Assembly (NCBI RefSeq): GCF_020731285.1
Contig: NZ_JAJFOW010000002.1
Span: 310,001-374,000 of the forward strand
Source of the DNA: Cohnella baijiui
GTDB taxonomy: Bacteria > Bacillota > Bacilli > Paenibacillales > Paenibacillaceae
DNA: 64,000 nt
Reading direction: 5' to 3'
Position numbers and translations under genes: made by a program. Positions 54,471-63,666 of the stretch are shown one piece after another; position 1 is the stretch's first letter, and every line of letters begins with the position of its first letter. Below the pieces are notes generated by a model. That model saw nothing but the letters and a program-made list of their open reading frames with translations. It was not told where the DNA came from and made no database searches.

Positions 54471-55841
54471 CTATTTATTTTTGGCGGCGATCTCGCTTAG
54501 CTTCTTCGCGATCTCTTCGGCCGTAGACTTGTTGTATACCAACTCCGGATACAACAACTTCCAAGCGTCCGATACGTTCGGATAAACGATGGAATCGAAT
54601 GAACCGTAATGAACTTGAGATTGATTGCCAACCTGGATCGACTCCACAAGCAGCGGATACTTTTGCTTCAGCTCATCGGACGGCTGCACCTGATCGGATA
54701 CCGGCACGACGTTGCCGAATTCAAGCGCGATGCGCTGCCCTTCCAAACCGGTCTTGAAGCGAATGAATTTTTCGGCTGCATCGCGCGTCTCCTGCGTCTT
54801 GCCGCCGTTCATATAGCCGACCTCATAGGAAGAGATCATGCCGTTCCCCGGGAAGGCGGCGATGCCGACCTTCTGATCGAACCCGGCGGCGCATTTGGTC
54901 GTATCGCTGAAGTCGCCGATCATCCACGGTCCGTTCGCGATGATGGCGGCCTTGGCCTGGCAGAAGTTGTTGGCGGCATTCGCATAACCGGCGCCAATCG
55001 CGTCCTTGGTCGTGTATTTTTCCAGCATGGTTTTCACTTTACCGAGCGCGTCGATCATTTCAGGCGTATTGAAGTCCGACGGGTGCAGCGTATTCATGAA
55101 CTTGTTGCCGGCCTCTCCGCTGGTGCCTACGATCGAAGCCAGAATCAGGTTCGTCGTCCATGCATTTTCGCCTGTCATCAGGGCGAGCGGCACGAATCCG
55201 GCGGACTTGAGCTTTTCGTTGTTGCTCATGAATTCGTCCCAGGTCTGCGCCGGCTTGATGCCGGCCTTGTCGAACATTTCCTTGTTGTAGAAATAGCCGA
55301 CGGTCTGCTTCTGATCGCTGATCGACCACACCTTGCCGTCGCGGGTGTTGGCCGCAAGCGCCTCGTCGCCGATCTCCTTCGCCCATTCGGGGTCTTGGCT
55401 CAGGTAGTCGTTGAAAGGGGTTGCAAGATTGCCCTTGATCAGAATATCGTTGATTCCGTTTTTGCCCATGACCACATCCGGGATATCCCCGGAGGCCGCC
55501 AGAATCTTGATCTTGTCTTCATAAGCCGAATCGCTCGGAATCTCTTCTACCTGTACTTCGATTTCCTTGCCGTATTTCTCATTGAACTGCTTGATCTGCT
55601 CCGCTTCCAGCTTGGCCGAAGCATGCGTGCCGACCCGGAACGTCAAATACTTGATCTTGACCGGCGCCTTAGCCGCCGCCTGATTGCTCGGCTGCGCCGA
55701 AGCCGTCGCCGAAGCCGACGGACTGCCGGACGACGGCGCGCTGCTGCCCGACGACGAATTGGACCCGCACGCCGTCACGGACGCGAGCAGCATCAGCACG
55801 CCTGCGATGGTGCTGCTTGTTTTGTAGAACGTTTTATTCAC
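54471..55841 (-). CDS. Sugar-binding lipoprotein (family 1 SBP)
   Basis: A 456-residue binding protein with lipobox VTAC at about residue 25 and a long Ser/Ala/Pro linker. The ligand-binding fold starts at VKIKYLTFRVGTHASAK and has the family phrase AIIANGPWMIGDFS. First gene of the leftward operon, preceded by AGGGGGAAG. It is divergent from the YesM/YesN pair at 56160-59583 that probably activates it. Confidence 0.92.
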   Translation of the reverse strand: MNKTFYKTSSTIAGVLMLLASVTACGSNSSSGSSAPSSGSPSASATASAQPSNQAAAKAPVKIKYLTFRVGTHASAKLEAEQIKQFNEKYGKEIEVQVEEIPSDSAYEDKIKILAASGDIPDVVMGKNGINDILIKGNLATPFNDYLSQDPEWAKEIGDEALAANTRDGKVWSISDQKQTVGYFYNKEMFDKAGIKPAQTWDEFMSNNEKLKSAGFVPLALMTGENAWTTNLILASIVGTSGEAGNKFMNTLHPSDFNTPEMIDALGKVKTMLEKYTTKDAIGAGYANAANNFCQAKAAIIANGPWMIGDFSDTTKCAAGFDQKVGIAAFPGNGMISSYEVGYMNGGKTQETRDAAEKFIRFKTGLEGQRIALEFGNVVPVSDQVQPSDELKQKYPLLVESIQVGNQSQVHYGSFDSIVYPNVSDAWKLLYPELVYNKSTAEEIAKKLSEIAAKNK

Positions 55842-56159
55842 TTTGCTTCCCCCTTCAAATATCCGATCGCCTGTTGCAACCGCTCGCTTGTTTTTTCCTG
55901 TAGCGCTACGAGCTCATTATAAGATAAAAGGGGAATCATTTTTCGACATCATGACTTGCGTTTTTTTGATGTATTGCTTGGGCGAGGAACGACGCGGAGC
56001 TCGCGGCGCGAATGTTCTGCCGATATTTTTATCTTCCTTATGTTTTCTTGACTTTCTGCCCGTTACGAGCCCGAATAAGCCGGATTCTTCTACCCGAGTG
56101 CGCGCAATTGGTATTATAATAGCTTTTGCATCAGTACCCTTCGTCAAGGAGCAGTCATC
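55842..56159. other. Divergent regulatory region between binding protein and sensor kinase
   Basis: No gene lies in these 318 bases. A TATAAT box for the leftward operon lies at 55921-55916 (minus strand). For the rightward kinase gene, TGGTATTATAAT at 56109-56120 offers an extended -10 box without a good -35. TAGCGCTA near 55900 is a short palindrome. The weak -35 elements agree with activation by the response regulator. Confidence 0.45.
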
Positions 56160-57983
56160 ATGCCGAACGCCCGAATTTGTAAACCCTTTCAACGATTGAA
56201 CTTTTGGATGAAAATCCCGATCCGGCATAAGATCATTCTTGCGGTTTTCCTTCTCATTCTTCTGCCCATGACCTTGGCCGGCATCTATTTTCACTGGAGC
56301 ATCTCCTATATGCTGACCAGAAACGCGAATGAAAACTTATCTCAGCTGATTCATCAGACCAATGACAATATCGAAAATTCGTTTCAAATTATCGATAACA
56401 CGTCGCTTCATTTTCTGTCCAACAAAGCGGTCAGAACCTGGTCCATCGAGGACGTCTCCCTTGGGGACGACTTTTATAAAAAGTTTCTGAACAAAAGCGA
56501 AATCGAAGAGGATCTCAAGTACAGCCTGATGTTCAACAATGCCTGGAATATCAGCCTGCTGTCGACCGCCTATGTTTTTTTCGATGCGGATAACTTCATC
56601 TCCGTCCTGAAGTCGCAACCTAATATCGAACGGACCAACCATCACAATCTAAACGTTTATCAGACCGTTAGCGACAGCAAGGTCAGGGGAAAGGAAATTC
56701 TTCCGCCGACCGCGAGCGATCCGACCGTTTACTTCACCCGCAACGTCTCGAATATCGATATTCCAAAGCAGCGGCTTGTCCTGATCTTCGGCACGAGCGA
56801 AGCCGACTTGTCCGCCAAATACGCAGAGCTCGTCAGCTTCCCCGGTTCAATGGCCTACATCATCGACAACCAAGGCATCGTGTATTCCAGCTCGGATAAG
56901 CAGCTGCTCGGACGCCAGGTGCAACCGTCGATACTGAAGCTTCAAGACAGCCCTTCGGCGAGCGAAGTCAATCTGGAGGGACGCAAGTATCTATTCGCTT
57001 CGCAAAGCATCGGCGGCACCGGGTTGACCTTTATCGTCGGTATTCCTAGAAAGCAGATTCTCTCCAAATTATCCGACAGTATTCGTAATTATATATGGAT
57101 GATCGTGCTGATCACCTCCGTATCCACCGCGGCCGGCATCCTCATATCGCTTCGATTCACCCGTTTCATTCGCGATTTGTTCCATAGCTTCAACAAAGTC
57201 AAGATGGGCGACTACAATACCGCCATGCCGACTTACAAAGATGTCGAACTCAATCTTCTAAGCGGCACATTCAACAAGATGACAAGCGAGATCAAGCATT
57301 TGATCGGCCAGGTATACGAAAAGCAGTTGCTCGTCAAGGAGTCGGAGATTAAATTTCTTCAATCGCAGATGAATCCTCATTTCCTATTCAATACGCTGAT
57401 CACGATCGGCTATAAAGCCCGGTTGTCCAAGGACGAGACGGTGTACAAAATGGTAACCGCGATGACCGAACTGCTGCAAGCCGGCATTTATGCCAGCGGA
57501 TCGGACATGATTACGATACGTCAAGAGCTTGAATTCATTCAATTTTATCTTTATTTACAAAAAGAAAGGTTTGACGATAAAATCGAGTACTCGATTCTGG
57601 TTGAAGATGAATCGATACTCGACCTGCTGCTTCCCAAGCTGAGCATCGAGCCTCTTGTGGAGAATGCCATCGTACACGGGTTGGAAAAAAAGGTCGGCAA
57701 AGGTGCGCTAACCGTATGTATCCGTAAGGAAGACGATTCCATTTGTTTCGAGATCACCGACAATGGATTGGGGTTTGAAAGCGAAGATATGGAATGGAAC
57801 AATCGCGAAAGCGCTGTCTTGCGAAAACCCGGACACAATAACATTGGCCTGATCAACACGCATAAGCGAATTCAGATGATATACGGAGACGCCTATGGCA
57901 TCCATATCGAGAGCCGCATCGATCAAGGCTCCAAAGTAACGGTTCGCATACCAGTAGATCGGGGGGAATCATCCTATGTATAA
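56160..57983 (+). CDS. YesM-type sensor histidine kinase
   Basis: A 607-residue kinase with membrane segments at about residues 20-42 and 300-325 around an extracellular sensor domain. Then come HAMP, His_kinase with LQSQMNPHFLFNTLITIGYK, and HATPase with LVENAIVHGLE and ITDNGLGFES. AAGGAG precedes the ATG by eight bases. It overlaps the next gene by eight bases. It probably senses the sugar taken up by the divergent importer. Confidence 0.92.
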   Translation: MPNARICKPFQRLNFWMKIPIRHKIILAVFLLILLPMTLAGIYFHWSISYMLTRNANENLSQLIHQTNDNIENSFQIIDNTSLHFLSNKAVRTWSIEDVSLGDDFYKKFLNKSEIEEDLKYSLMFNNAWNISLLSTAYVFFDADNFISVLKSQPNIERTNHHNLNVYQTVSDSKVRGKEILPPTASDPTVYFTRNVSNIDIPKQRLVLIFGTSEADLSAKYAELVSFPGSMAYIIDNQGIVYSSSDKQLLGRQVQPSILKLQDSPSASEVNLEGRKYLFASQSIGGTGLTFIVGIPRKQILSKLSDSIRNYIWMIVLITSVSTAAGILISLRFTRFIRDLFHSFNKVKMGDYNTAMPTYKDVELNLLSGTFNKMTSEIKHLIGQVYEKQLLVKESEIKFLQSQMNPHFLFNTLITIGYKARLSKDETVYKMVTAMTELLQAGIYASGSDMITIRQELEFIQFYLYLQKERFDDKIEYSILVEDESILDLLLPKLSIEPLVENAIVHGLEKKVGKGALTVCIRKEDDSICFEITDNGLGFESEDMEWNNRESAVLRKPGHNNIGLINTHKRIQMIYGDAYGIHIESRIDQGSKVTVRIPVDRGESSYV

Positions 57984-59583
57984 GGTCATGATCGTCGATG
58001 ACGAAGCCGTTATCCGTAAGGGACTCGTCCACTTCATTGACTGGCCCGCACTGGATTGCGAAGTGGTCTGCGAGGCAAGCGACGGGCTCGAAGCCGCCGA
58101 ACGACTTGCCGTTCATGAGGTGGACATAATCGTAACGGATATTCGAATGGCCGGCATGGACGGAATCGAACTGTCGAAATTCGTATATGAAAACTTCCCG
58201 CATATCAAAGTGATCTTATTAACGGCATTCGCCGATTTTACATACGCACAATCCGCAATCAAATACCAAGCTGTCGATTTTGTCGTGAAAACAAACCCAA
58301 GCGAGAAAATTCCCGACGCCATTAACAAAGCCAAGCAGCTTCTTATGAAGGAAAAGGATCACGAACGAAAGCTCATCCAGTTGGAAAATATCATCAAGGA
58401 CAGTAGAAGCGAGGTCCGCGAGAAGTTCCTGAAGGATGCCGTATACGGTATTATCACCGAAGAAGCTGAACTTCTAAACGGAATCACAAAGCTTGCCATC
58501 CTGCTAGATCATTATTACGTCATTCATATCGAGATTCATGACGATTCGGACCCTAACGGGATGGAAAGAAGCGCCTCCGAAGAATTTCGCAAATTCGCAG
58601 ATTCCATTCAACAATTTTTCTTTCTCGCTTTTGAAGCGGATCCGCATGATGCATTCGTTCTCAATCATAGCTCGCTTTTAGCCATTGTGTCCTTTCCGGC
58701 TCGCCATACCTCCGACTGCACCCGGACGCTCTTGTCGACTTGCAACGAAATACTATTCATGGCCGAGAGCTTCATGCGATTCTCCGTTAGTATCGGTATC
58801 AGCAGTATGCATCGGGACATATTAACGCTCTCATCGGCCTACGCTGAGTCTTGTCAAGCGATGGAAGGCAGCTTCTATAACGAAAATCATGTATCGTTCT
58901 ATGCGCCCCGCTCGGGACAGGCCCCTGCGCTTGAATCCAGACCTTATGACGTGGCCCAGCAAATCATCGAATGCCTGCAAGAGGGACAATGCGACACCGC
59001 CATCCAGCGCTTGAATCAATTGATGGAGAAGTATAGGAGCGTCAAAGAACCGATCGAGAATATCAAGGCCGCATGCTTGCTGATCGGTTCTTACTGCTAC
59101 AAGCTATTGGAAGCAAGAAAGCCCCTCTCTTCCTATTCGACCGGCGACGAGCCCTCGCTCTACAAACAAATTCAAGAAAGCAAGAGCATTCACAACCTGC
59201 TGCACATCATCGAAAAGTTAATCGTCGACCTCTCGGATGTCCTATCCGTAAGCGATCGTCAGCATAACTATATTGTCGTTGAGACACAGAAGTATATCCG
59301 GGAGAACTTCAACCGAAATTTGAGCTTGCAAGTCATCGCAGACCATATTCATGTCAACAGCAGCTATCTAAGCCGCTTGTACAGAAGGGAAACTGGCGAA
59401 TCCATCGTCGATGCCATCAACAAGCATCGAATCGAAATCGCCAAAAAATTGCTCAAAGACCCTTCCAAAAAAGTATTCGAAGTAGCGAGTGCCGTCGGAA
59501 TCGATCCTCCTGCTTACTTCACCCACGTGTTTACCAAATATACAGGAATAAGCCCCAAAAAATATAAATTAAAATCCACATAA
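57976..59583 (+). CDS. YesN-type AraC response regulator
   Basis: A 535-residue regulator with receiver domain (YKVMIVDDEAVIRKGLVHFI; D in DIIVTDIRMAGMDG). The conserved receiver lysine is in DFVVKTNPSEK, where the usual K-P is K-T, a mild deviation. The C-terminal AraC domain is intact (LQVIADHIHVNSSYLSRLYR; ASAVGIDPPAYFTHVFTKYT). A strong terminator follows. Its probable target is the divergent importer and SLH enzyme operon. Confidence 0.92.
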   Translation: MYKVMIVDDEAVIRKGLVHFIDWPALDCEVVCEASDGLEAAERLAVHEVDIIVTDIRMAGMDGIELSKFVYENFPHIKVILLTAFADFTYAQSAIKYQAVDFVVKTNPSEKIPDAINKAKQLLMKEKDHERKLIQLENIIKDSRSEVREKFLKDAVYGIITEEAELLNGITKLAILLDHYYVIHIEIHDDSDPNGMERSASEEFRKFADSIQQFFFLAFEADPHDAFVLNHSSLLAIVSFPARHTSDCTRTLLSTCNEILFMAESFMRFSVSIGISSMHRDILTLSSAYAESCQAMEGSFYNENHVSFYAPRSGQAPALESRPYDVAQQIIECLQEGQCDTAIQRLNQLMEKYRSVKEPIENIKAACLLIGSYCYKLLEARKPLSSYSTGDEPSLYKQIQESKSIHNLLHIIEKLIVDLSDVLSVSDRQHNYIVVETQKYIRENFNRNLSLQVIADHIHVNSSYLSRLYRRETGESIVDAINKHRIEIAKKLLKDPSKKVFEVASAVGIDPPAYFTHVFTKYTGISPKKYKLKST

Positions 59584-59606
59584 ACTGCCTATAATGGCAG
59601 TTTTTT
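59582..59606 (+). terminator. Terminator of the YesMN operon
   Basis: AAACTGCC and GGCAGTTT form an 8-bp stem around TATAAT, followed by a T-run. The stem begins within the stop codon. Confidence 0.85.
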
Positions 59607-59647
59607 CACATTTGTCACGCCCCATTTAAAAAATGACAAAATAGGTA

Positions 59648-59691
59648 TTGCAAACGGAACGATGTTCCGATTATAATTGGAACACCGTTCC
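59648..59691 (+). promoter_or_regulatory. Promoter with two TetR-type operators
   Basis: TTGCAA (59648-59653), an 18-base spacer and TATAAT (59672-59677) form the promoter of the alpha/beta hydrolase gene. The palindrome CGGAACGATGTTCCG (59655-59669) fills the spacer, and GGAACACCGTTCC (59679-59691) covers the start of transcription. GGAAC-N3-GTTCC is a common TetR-family operator. The centres are 23 bases apart. Confidence 0.75.
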
Positions 59692-59759
59692 GCTTATGCT
59701 TGTCTTTAATCCAACAAGGCGACGAACCCAATCCGATGTAATAAAGAGGAGATGTTTGC

Positions 59760-60683
59760 ATGATGGAAATCAAGGTTAGCGCGCCAACTCCAGTTGTCTC
59801 GGTGAAGCCGGTCGTACTATCGGCCCCAGGCCGTGAAGAGGATCTGCAGGTGCGTGTGACTGCGCCCGCGACTGGGAGTGAATTGCCTATTATCGTATTC
59901 TCGCACGGCTTCGGCCTGTCGATGGGGAGCTACGACCCATTGGTCGACTTCTGGTCTTCTCATGGCTTCGTAGTCATTCAACCCACCCATCTTGACTCGA
60001 GGACGCTGAACCTTCCTCCGGACGATCCACGTACACCACTAATCTGGCGTATTCGAGTCGAGGACATGAAACGCGTCCTCGACCAGCTTGATCTCATTGA
60101 AGCTTCCGTACCTGGCCTCAGTGGACGTCTCGATCGAGATCGAATCGCCGTAGCCGGACATTCCTGGGGTGGCCAGACGGCGAGCATGCTGCTCGGCGCG
60201 CGAGTCCTCGATCCCGAGGGAGAACCGGGAGAGGACATGACCGACTCGCGGATCAAGGCGGGCGTATTGCTTGCCACGCCTGGCAAAGGTGGAGCTGACT
60301 TGAGTCCGTTCGCGGCTGAGTACTTCCCCTTCATGCACCCTAGCTTCGAGAATATGAGCACGCCTGTCCTTGTGGTAGCGGGGGACCATGACCAGTCCCC
60401 ACTGTCCACTCGGGGGCCGGACTGGTTCACCGATCCGTACTTCCTGAGCCCGGGCAGCAAGAGCCTGCTCACTCTCTTCGGGGCAGAGCACTCGCTTGGT
60501 GGAATCCACGCGTACAACGCCAAGGACACGACGGACGAGAACCCCGAAAGCGTGGCTACGCTGCGGACGCTTGCCTGGGCCTATCTCCGCACCGCGCTCT
60601 ACCCTGAAGAACTTGCCTGGCCTGCAGCGTGTGAAGCGTTGATGGACGCATCCAATCCGCTCGGTCGTGTCGAATGGAAATGA
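59760..60683 (+). CDS. Alpha/beta hydrolase (dienelactone hydrolase/chlorophyllase-like)
   Basis: A 307-residue hydrolase without a signal peptide. The nucleophile elbow is AGHSWGGQTAS near residue 138, the acid is probably D in VVAGDHDQSP and the base is H in GAEHSLGG. The oxyanion region is IIVFSHGFGLSMGSYD. It probably cleaves a small ester; the substrate is unknown. GAGGAG lies eight bases before the ATG. Two TetR-type operators cover its promoter, and a TetR regulator is encoded convergently about 200 bases downstream. Confidence 0.85.
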   Translation: MMEIKVSAPTPVVSVKPVVLSAPGREEDLQVRVTAPATGSELPIIVFSHGFGLSMGSYDPLVDFWSSHGFVVIQPTHLDSRTLNLPPDDPRTPLIWRIRVEDMKRVLDQLDLIEASVPGLSGRLDRDRIAVAGHSWGGQTASMLLGARVLDPEGEPGEDMTDSRIKAGVLLATPGKGGADLSPFAAEYFPFMHPSFENMSTPVLVVAGDHDQSPLSTRGPDWFTDPYFLSPGSKSLLTLFGAEHSLGGIHAYNAKDTTDENPESVATLRTLAWAYLRTALYPEELAWPAACEALMDASNPLGRVEWK

Positions 60684-60750
60684 AGCTCTAAGAAGCTTAC
60701 TATGCGCTATGTCTGACGATTGCCGTCGAACAGAAATTGGCAAATGAATA

Positions 60751-60780
60751 GGGTTGTGAAGGACGCAACCCTTTTCATTT
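60751..60780 (+). terminator. Terminator of the alpha/beta hydrolase gene
   Basis: GGGTTG and CAACCC form a stem around a 9-base loop, followed by TTTTCATTTG. Confidence 0.6.
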
Positions 60781-60888
60781 GCCTTTCTGAGCGGCGGCAT
60801 ATTCACTTCTAGCGTGGCAGCCATTTCTCATCTAACGGGTGCGGGAGACCGAGCGATGATTAGCCAGATTGGATCGGAGCGACAAGCG

Positions 60889-61521
60889 CTAGGAGGGCGT
60901 GCTTGCCGACGAGCTTGCGCGGTAGCGTAACCCATCTACGAGCAGAGCAACCATTTGCCGAGTAAACTTAGAATCGCCGTTGTGTATTCCCGTACAGAGG
61001 CTCGCGGCAGCCCGCAGCAGATCATATGGCTCGACGTCGGCACGCACTTCACCGACAGCCGACGCGGTTTCAAGCAAGGTTCTCAGCACGGGATTTAGTC
61101 GTTTTTCGAAGTAAGCAGGCAAGGTCTCGTATTCCGGGTTGCCTGAGCCTAGAGCTGACGCGAGCCCGCGTTTATTCGCAATGAAGTCCACATATCGCTG
61201 CATCCATCGTGCCAGTGCCTCACCGGGTTCATACTTGGCGGATAAATCCGCAGCTGCATCTGCGCAAGCATCGACTTCGTTGCGAAAGACGGCCACGATA
61301 AGATCCGAGCGCTGTGGAAAATGGCGGTAAACCGTGCCGACGCCAACACCGGCCTTCTCGGCAATCTCCCGCACTGGAGCGTCCACTCCCGAGGTCGCGA
61401 ACACCATCATCGCGGACTCGAGCAAAGCATTGATGTTGCGCTGTGCGTCGGCGCGTACACGTCGATTCGTGTGTTCGTGAGGCTCCATGTCATTACTGGG
61501 GTCTTCCGTTTTATCGTTCAT
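60889..61521 (-). CDS. TetR-family regulator
   Basis: A 210-residue regulator. The N-terminal HTH is intact: PVREIAEKAGVGVGTVYRHF, followed by PQRSDLIVAVFRNEVD. The C-terminal domain is helical and of the type with a conserved LARWMQRYVDFIANKRGL. The start chosen is ATG 61521 (MNDKTEDPS), with GGGGGA eight bases upstream. It is convergent to the hydrolase gene and is the best candidate to bind the GGAAC-N3-GTTCC pair at 59655-59691. I saw no copy of that site before its own gene. Confidence 0.9.
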   Translation of the reverse strand: MNDKTEDPSNDMEPHEHTNRRVRADAQRNINALLESAMMVFATSGVDAPVREIAEKAGVGVGTVYRHFPQRSDLIVAVFRNEVDACADAAADLSAKYEPGEALARWMQRYVDFIANKRGLASALGSGNPEYETLPAYFEKRLNPVLRTLLETASAVGEVRADVEPYDLLRAAASLCTGIHNGDSKFTRQMVALLVDGLRYRASSSASTPS

Positions 61522-61742
61522 CAAGTTGTCCCCCATAAGTTTAATCCTCAATTTATATTTACGGCATTCATCCCTTAAGTCTTTTTACCATTCAATCCCC
61601 GTACCCGAATAATAATACTATTAACATTAACATGACTCAAACATAGATTGTTGTCAACATGGCGGAAGGGCTTTTCCTTTGTCCGGAAAAGCCCCAAAAT
61701 TCAGTTGTACCTTTTCAATTGTTGTCTAACGACCTAGCTTCA

Positions 61743-62609
61743 CTACATTCCGATCAGGTGGGGTGAGCTCATTAAGAATTCCCGCACCGTGATGGCCGGT
61801 CGTCCAATCAGACTCACGAGCGTTGGATCGGCTGGGGCAAACTCGCCCGCTCGGCTGGCCAAGAAGAACGTCAAAAACATATCGGCCACATGGTCTTGTA
61901 AGCCTTGGGATATTAATTGGGCGCGAAACTCATCATCGGACACGACGACACGGCGAATGGACCGGCCGGTCAACTCCGTGAGGATAGCCGCAATATCTTT
62001 CAGGTCTAAAGCTTCCGAAGCCGTGAGACTTGGCGTTAACCCGCTCAGATTCTGCTCGCTCAAGACCGTTGCTGTTGCTGCGGCCAGATCGGCGTGGGTC
62101 GTCCAGGCAACCGGCCCGTCCTCTGGCGCAACCAACTCCCCCGTCTTAAGGGCGTCGCGGAGAAACCAGGGCAAGGACGCGGTATAGTACCCGTTTCTCA
62201 GGGACGTGAATGGAACCCCCGAAGCTTTTAACGCTTCCTCGGTGGCGGCGTGGTCCACCGCGGGAGGGAATAGCGATGTTGGCGACGAGCTCATATGGCT
62301 TGTGTAGAGAATTCGACCGGCGCCTGCCTTTTTAGCCATATCGATTGCGGTACGATGCTGACGAACGGCCTCATCTCCCAAGACATTGCTGGAAACGATG
62401 AGAACCTGCGACGCCCCCTCAAAAGCGTGAAGCAGACTACCGGGATCCGTATAATCCCCCCGCCTGACGCGAACCCCTCGTTCTTGAAGTTCCTTCGCTC
62501 GCTCGGTATCACGGACACTTACACCTAAATGGTCTGCGGGAACTCGTTGAAGCAATTCCTCAACGACGGCTTGCCCGAGTTGTCCATTAGCTCCTGTTAC
62601 AATAATCAT
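61743..62609 (-). CDS. NmrA/QorB-like NAD(P)-binding reductase
   Basis: A 288-residue protein of the atypical SDR (NmrA) class. The dinucleotide-binding loop is VTGANGQLGQAVVEEL at the very N-terminus, and GVRVRRGDYTDPGSLLHAFE is the following conserved strand-turn. The catalytic tyrosine motif of classical SDRs is not evident. Related proteins act as NAD(P)H:quinone reductases or redox sensors. ATG 62609 (MIIVTG) follows GGAGGTG. It is divergent from the TetR regulator at 62803. Confidence 0.88.
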   Translation of the reverse strand: MIIVTGANGQLGQAVVEELLQRVPADHLGVSVRDTERAKELQERGVRVRRGDYTDPGSLLHAFEGASQVLIVSSNVLGDEAVRQHRTAIDMAKKAGAGRILYTSHMSSSPTSLFPPAVDHAATEEALKASGVPFTSLRNGYYTASLPWFLRDALKTGELVAPEDGPVAWTTHADLAAATATVLSEQNLSGLTPSLTASEALDLKDIAAILTELTGRSIRRVVVSDDEFRAQLISQGLQDHVADMFLTFFLASRAGEFAPADPTLVSLIGRPAITVREFLMSSPHLIGM

Positions 62610-62637
62610 CAGAAACACCTCCAAAAGAATGGGTCTA

Positions 62638-62660
62638 CTAAAACGACAGCGTTGTTTTAG
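62638..62660. promoter_or_regulatory. Inverted repeat in the NmrA-TetR intergenic region
   Basis: CTAAAAC (62638-62644) and GTTTTAG (62654-62660) are separated by nine bases, 29-51 bases before the reductase start. It is a candidate operator for the divergent TetR regulator. Confidence 0.45.
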
Positions 62661-62802
62661 CTACGGGTATACTGTAAGCTGTTCAGATAACCGTCGCAAT
62701 CGACAAACCCTTGCCACCGTAGGATAAACAACACGCTCGTCCAATTGTAGCCTTTTAGTAAGTCATTTAGGCGAATTATACGGAGTGGAGATGAGTTGAA
62801 GG

Positions 62803-63384
62803 ATGCCAGTGAACGCAAACGATCCACGAGTAAAGCGTACACGTGATTTGTTAATCCATTCTTTTCAAGAACTTCTCGAAGAAACAAACAATGTTTACGC
62901 CATCTCTGTGCAGGATATCACGAAGCGGGCGTCAGTTAATCGTGCCACCTTCTATGACCACTTCGATGACAAATACGCATTCCTTGAACAATGGATGAGA
63001 ATCAAGTTTAAGCAGACGCTCGAGTCCCAATTAAAGGGCGCTTCGATTTTGGATATGAACGGCTTACACACCGTCATTCTGGCAGTGTATCAATTTCTCG
63101 ATAGATTCCGTAGAAACTTTGCGCCTGCGAATGGTCGATTCGAGCCCCTATTTGAAGCGGCGATGCAGAAGGAACTGTTTCATCTTCTAATACAGTGGTT
63201 AAGCGAAGTGTCAGACTCAGAAGTCGCAAGCGAAGTGTTGAATGCTACGGCCATCTGCGTTAGTTGGAGTATTTTCGGGTCAGCCCTGCAATGGTCTCGT
63301 CAACCTGAGAATTGCAATATGGAGTCAAGCGTAAGAAACGTAATGGTGGTTATAGCGGCAAGTTTAGCACCCGTTATCGGCTAG
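62803..63384 (+). CDS. TetR-family regulator
   Basis: A 193-residue regulator with HTH in ISVQDITKRASVNRATFYDH and the following FDDKYAFLEQWM. The N-terminal RTRDLLIHSFQELLEE is of the TetR/AcrR type in which the C-terminal domain is short. The ribosome site is GGAGTGGAG, rather distant. Divergent from the NmrA-like reductase, which is the likely target; such pairs commonly respond to quinones or electrophiles. Confidence 0.9.
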   Translation: MPVNANDPRVKRTRDLLIHSFQELLEETNNVYAISVQDITKRASVNRATFYDHFDDKYAFLEQWMRIKFKQTLESQLKGASILDMNGLHTVILAVYQFLDRFRRNFAPANGRFEPLFEAAMQKELFHLLIQWLSEVSDSEVASEVLNATAICVSWSIFGSALQWSRQPENCNMESSVRNVMVVIAASLAPVIG

Positions 63385-63666
63385 GTTGTAGCATGCCCGG
63401 TCGGCGTGGCAGATTCCACAAAGGGAGCTGCCGGATGGGCTTTTGGTACACCCTCCTTTTTTATGCAAAGTAATGCCCTTCTTCGAGATCGGCGATCAGT
63501 CCGGGCTGCACAGCTCCCGCGTTGGGAGCTGTCGCAGTTAGCTCCTTCGGTTATTCTATTCGCCCATATTCCGCCCCTGACGATAACCTGATCAATCTCT
63601 TTGCTCCGATCACGGAGGAGGGGCTCGAACGGTTCAGCAGCAGGGCTTGACGGACAGCCTCGATGC

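Noticed and set aside
54609..55922. Antisense open frame of 437 codons opposite the binding-protein gene
   Set aside because: It mirrors the codon bias of the real gene at 54471-55841, is rich in Arg and His, and has no domain or ribosome site.
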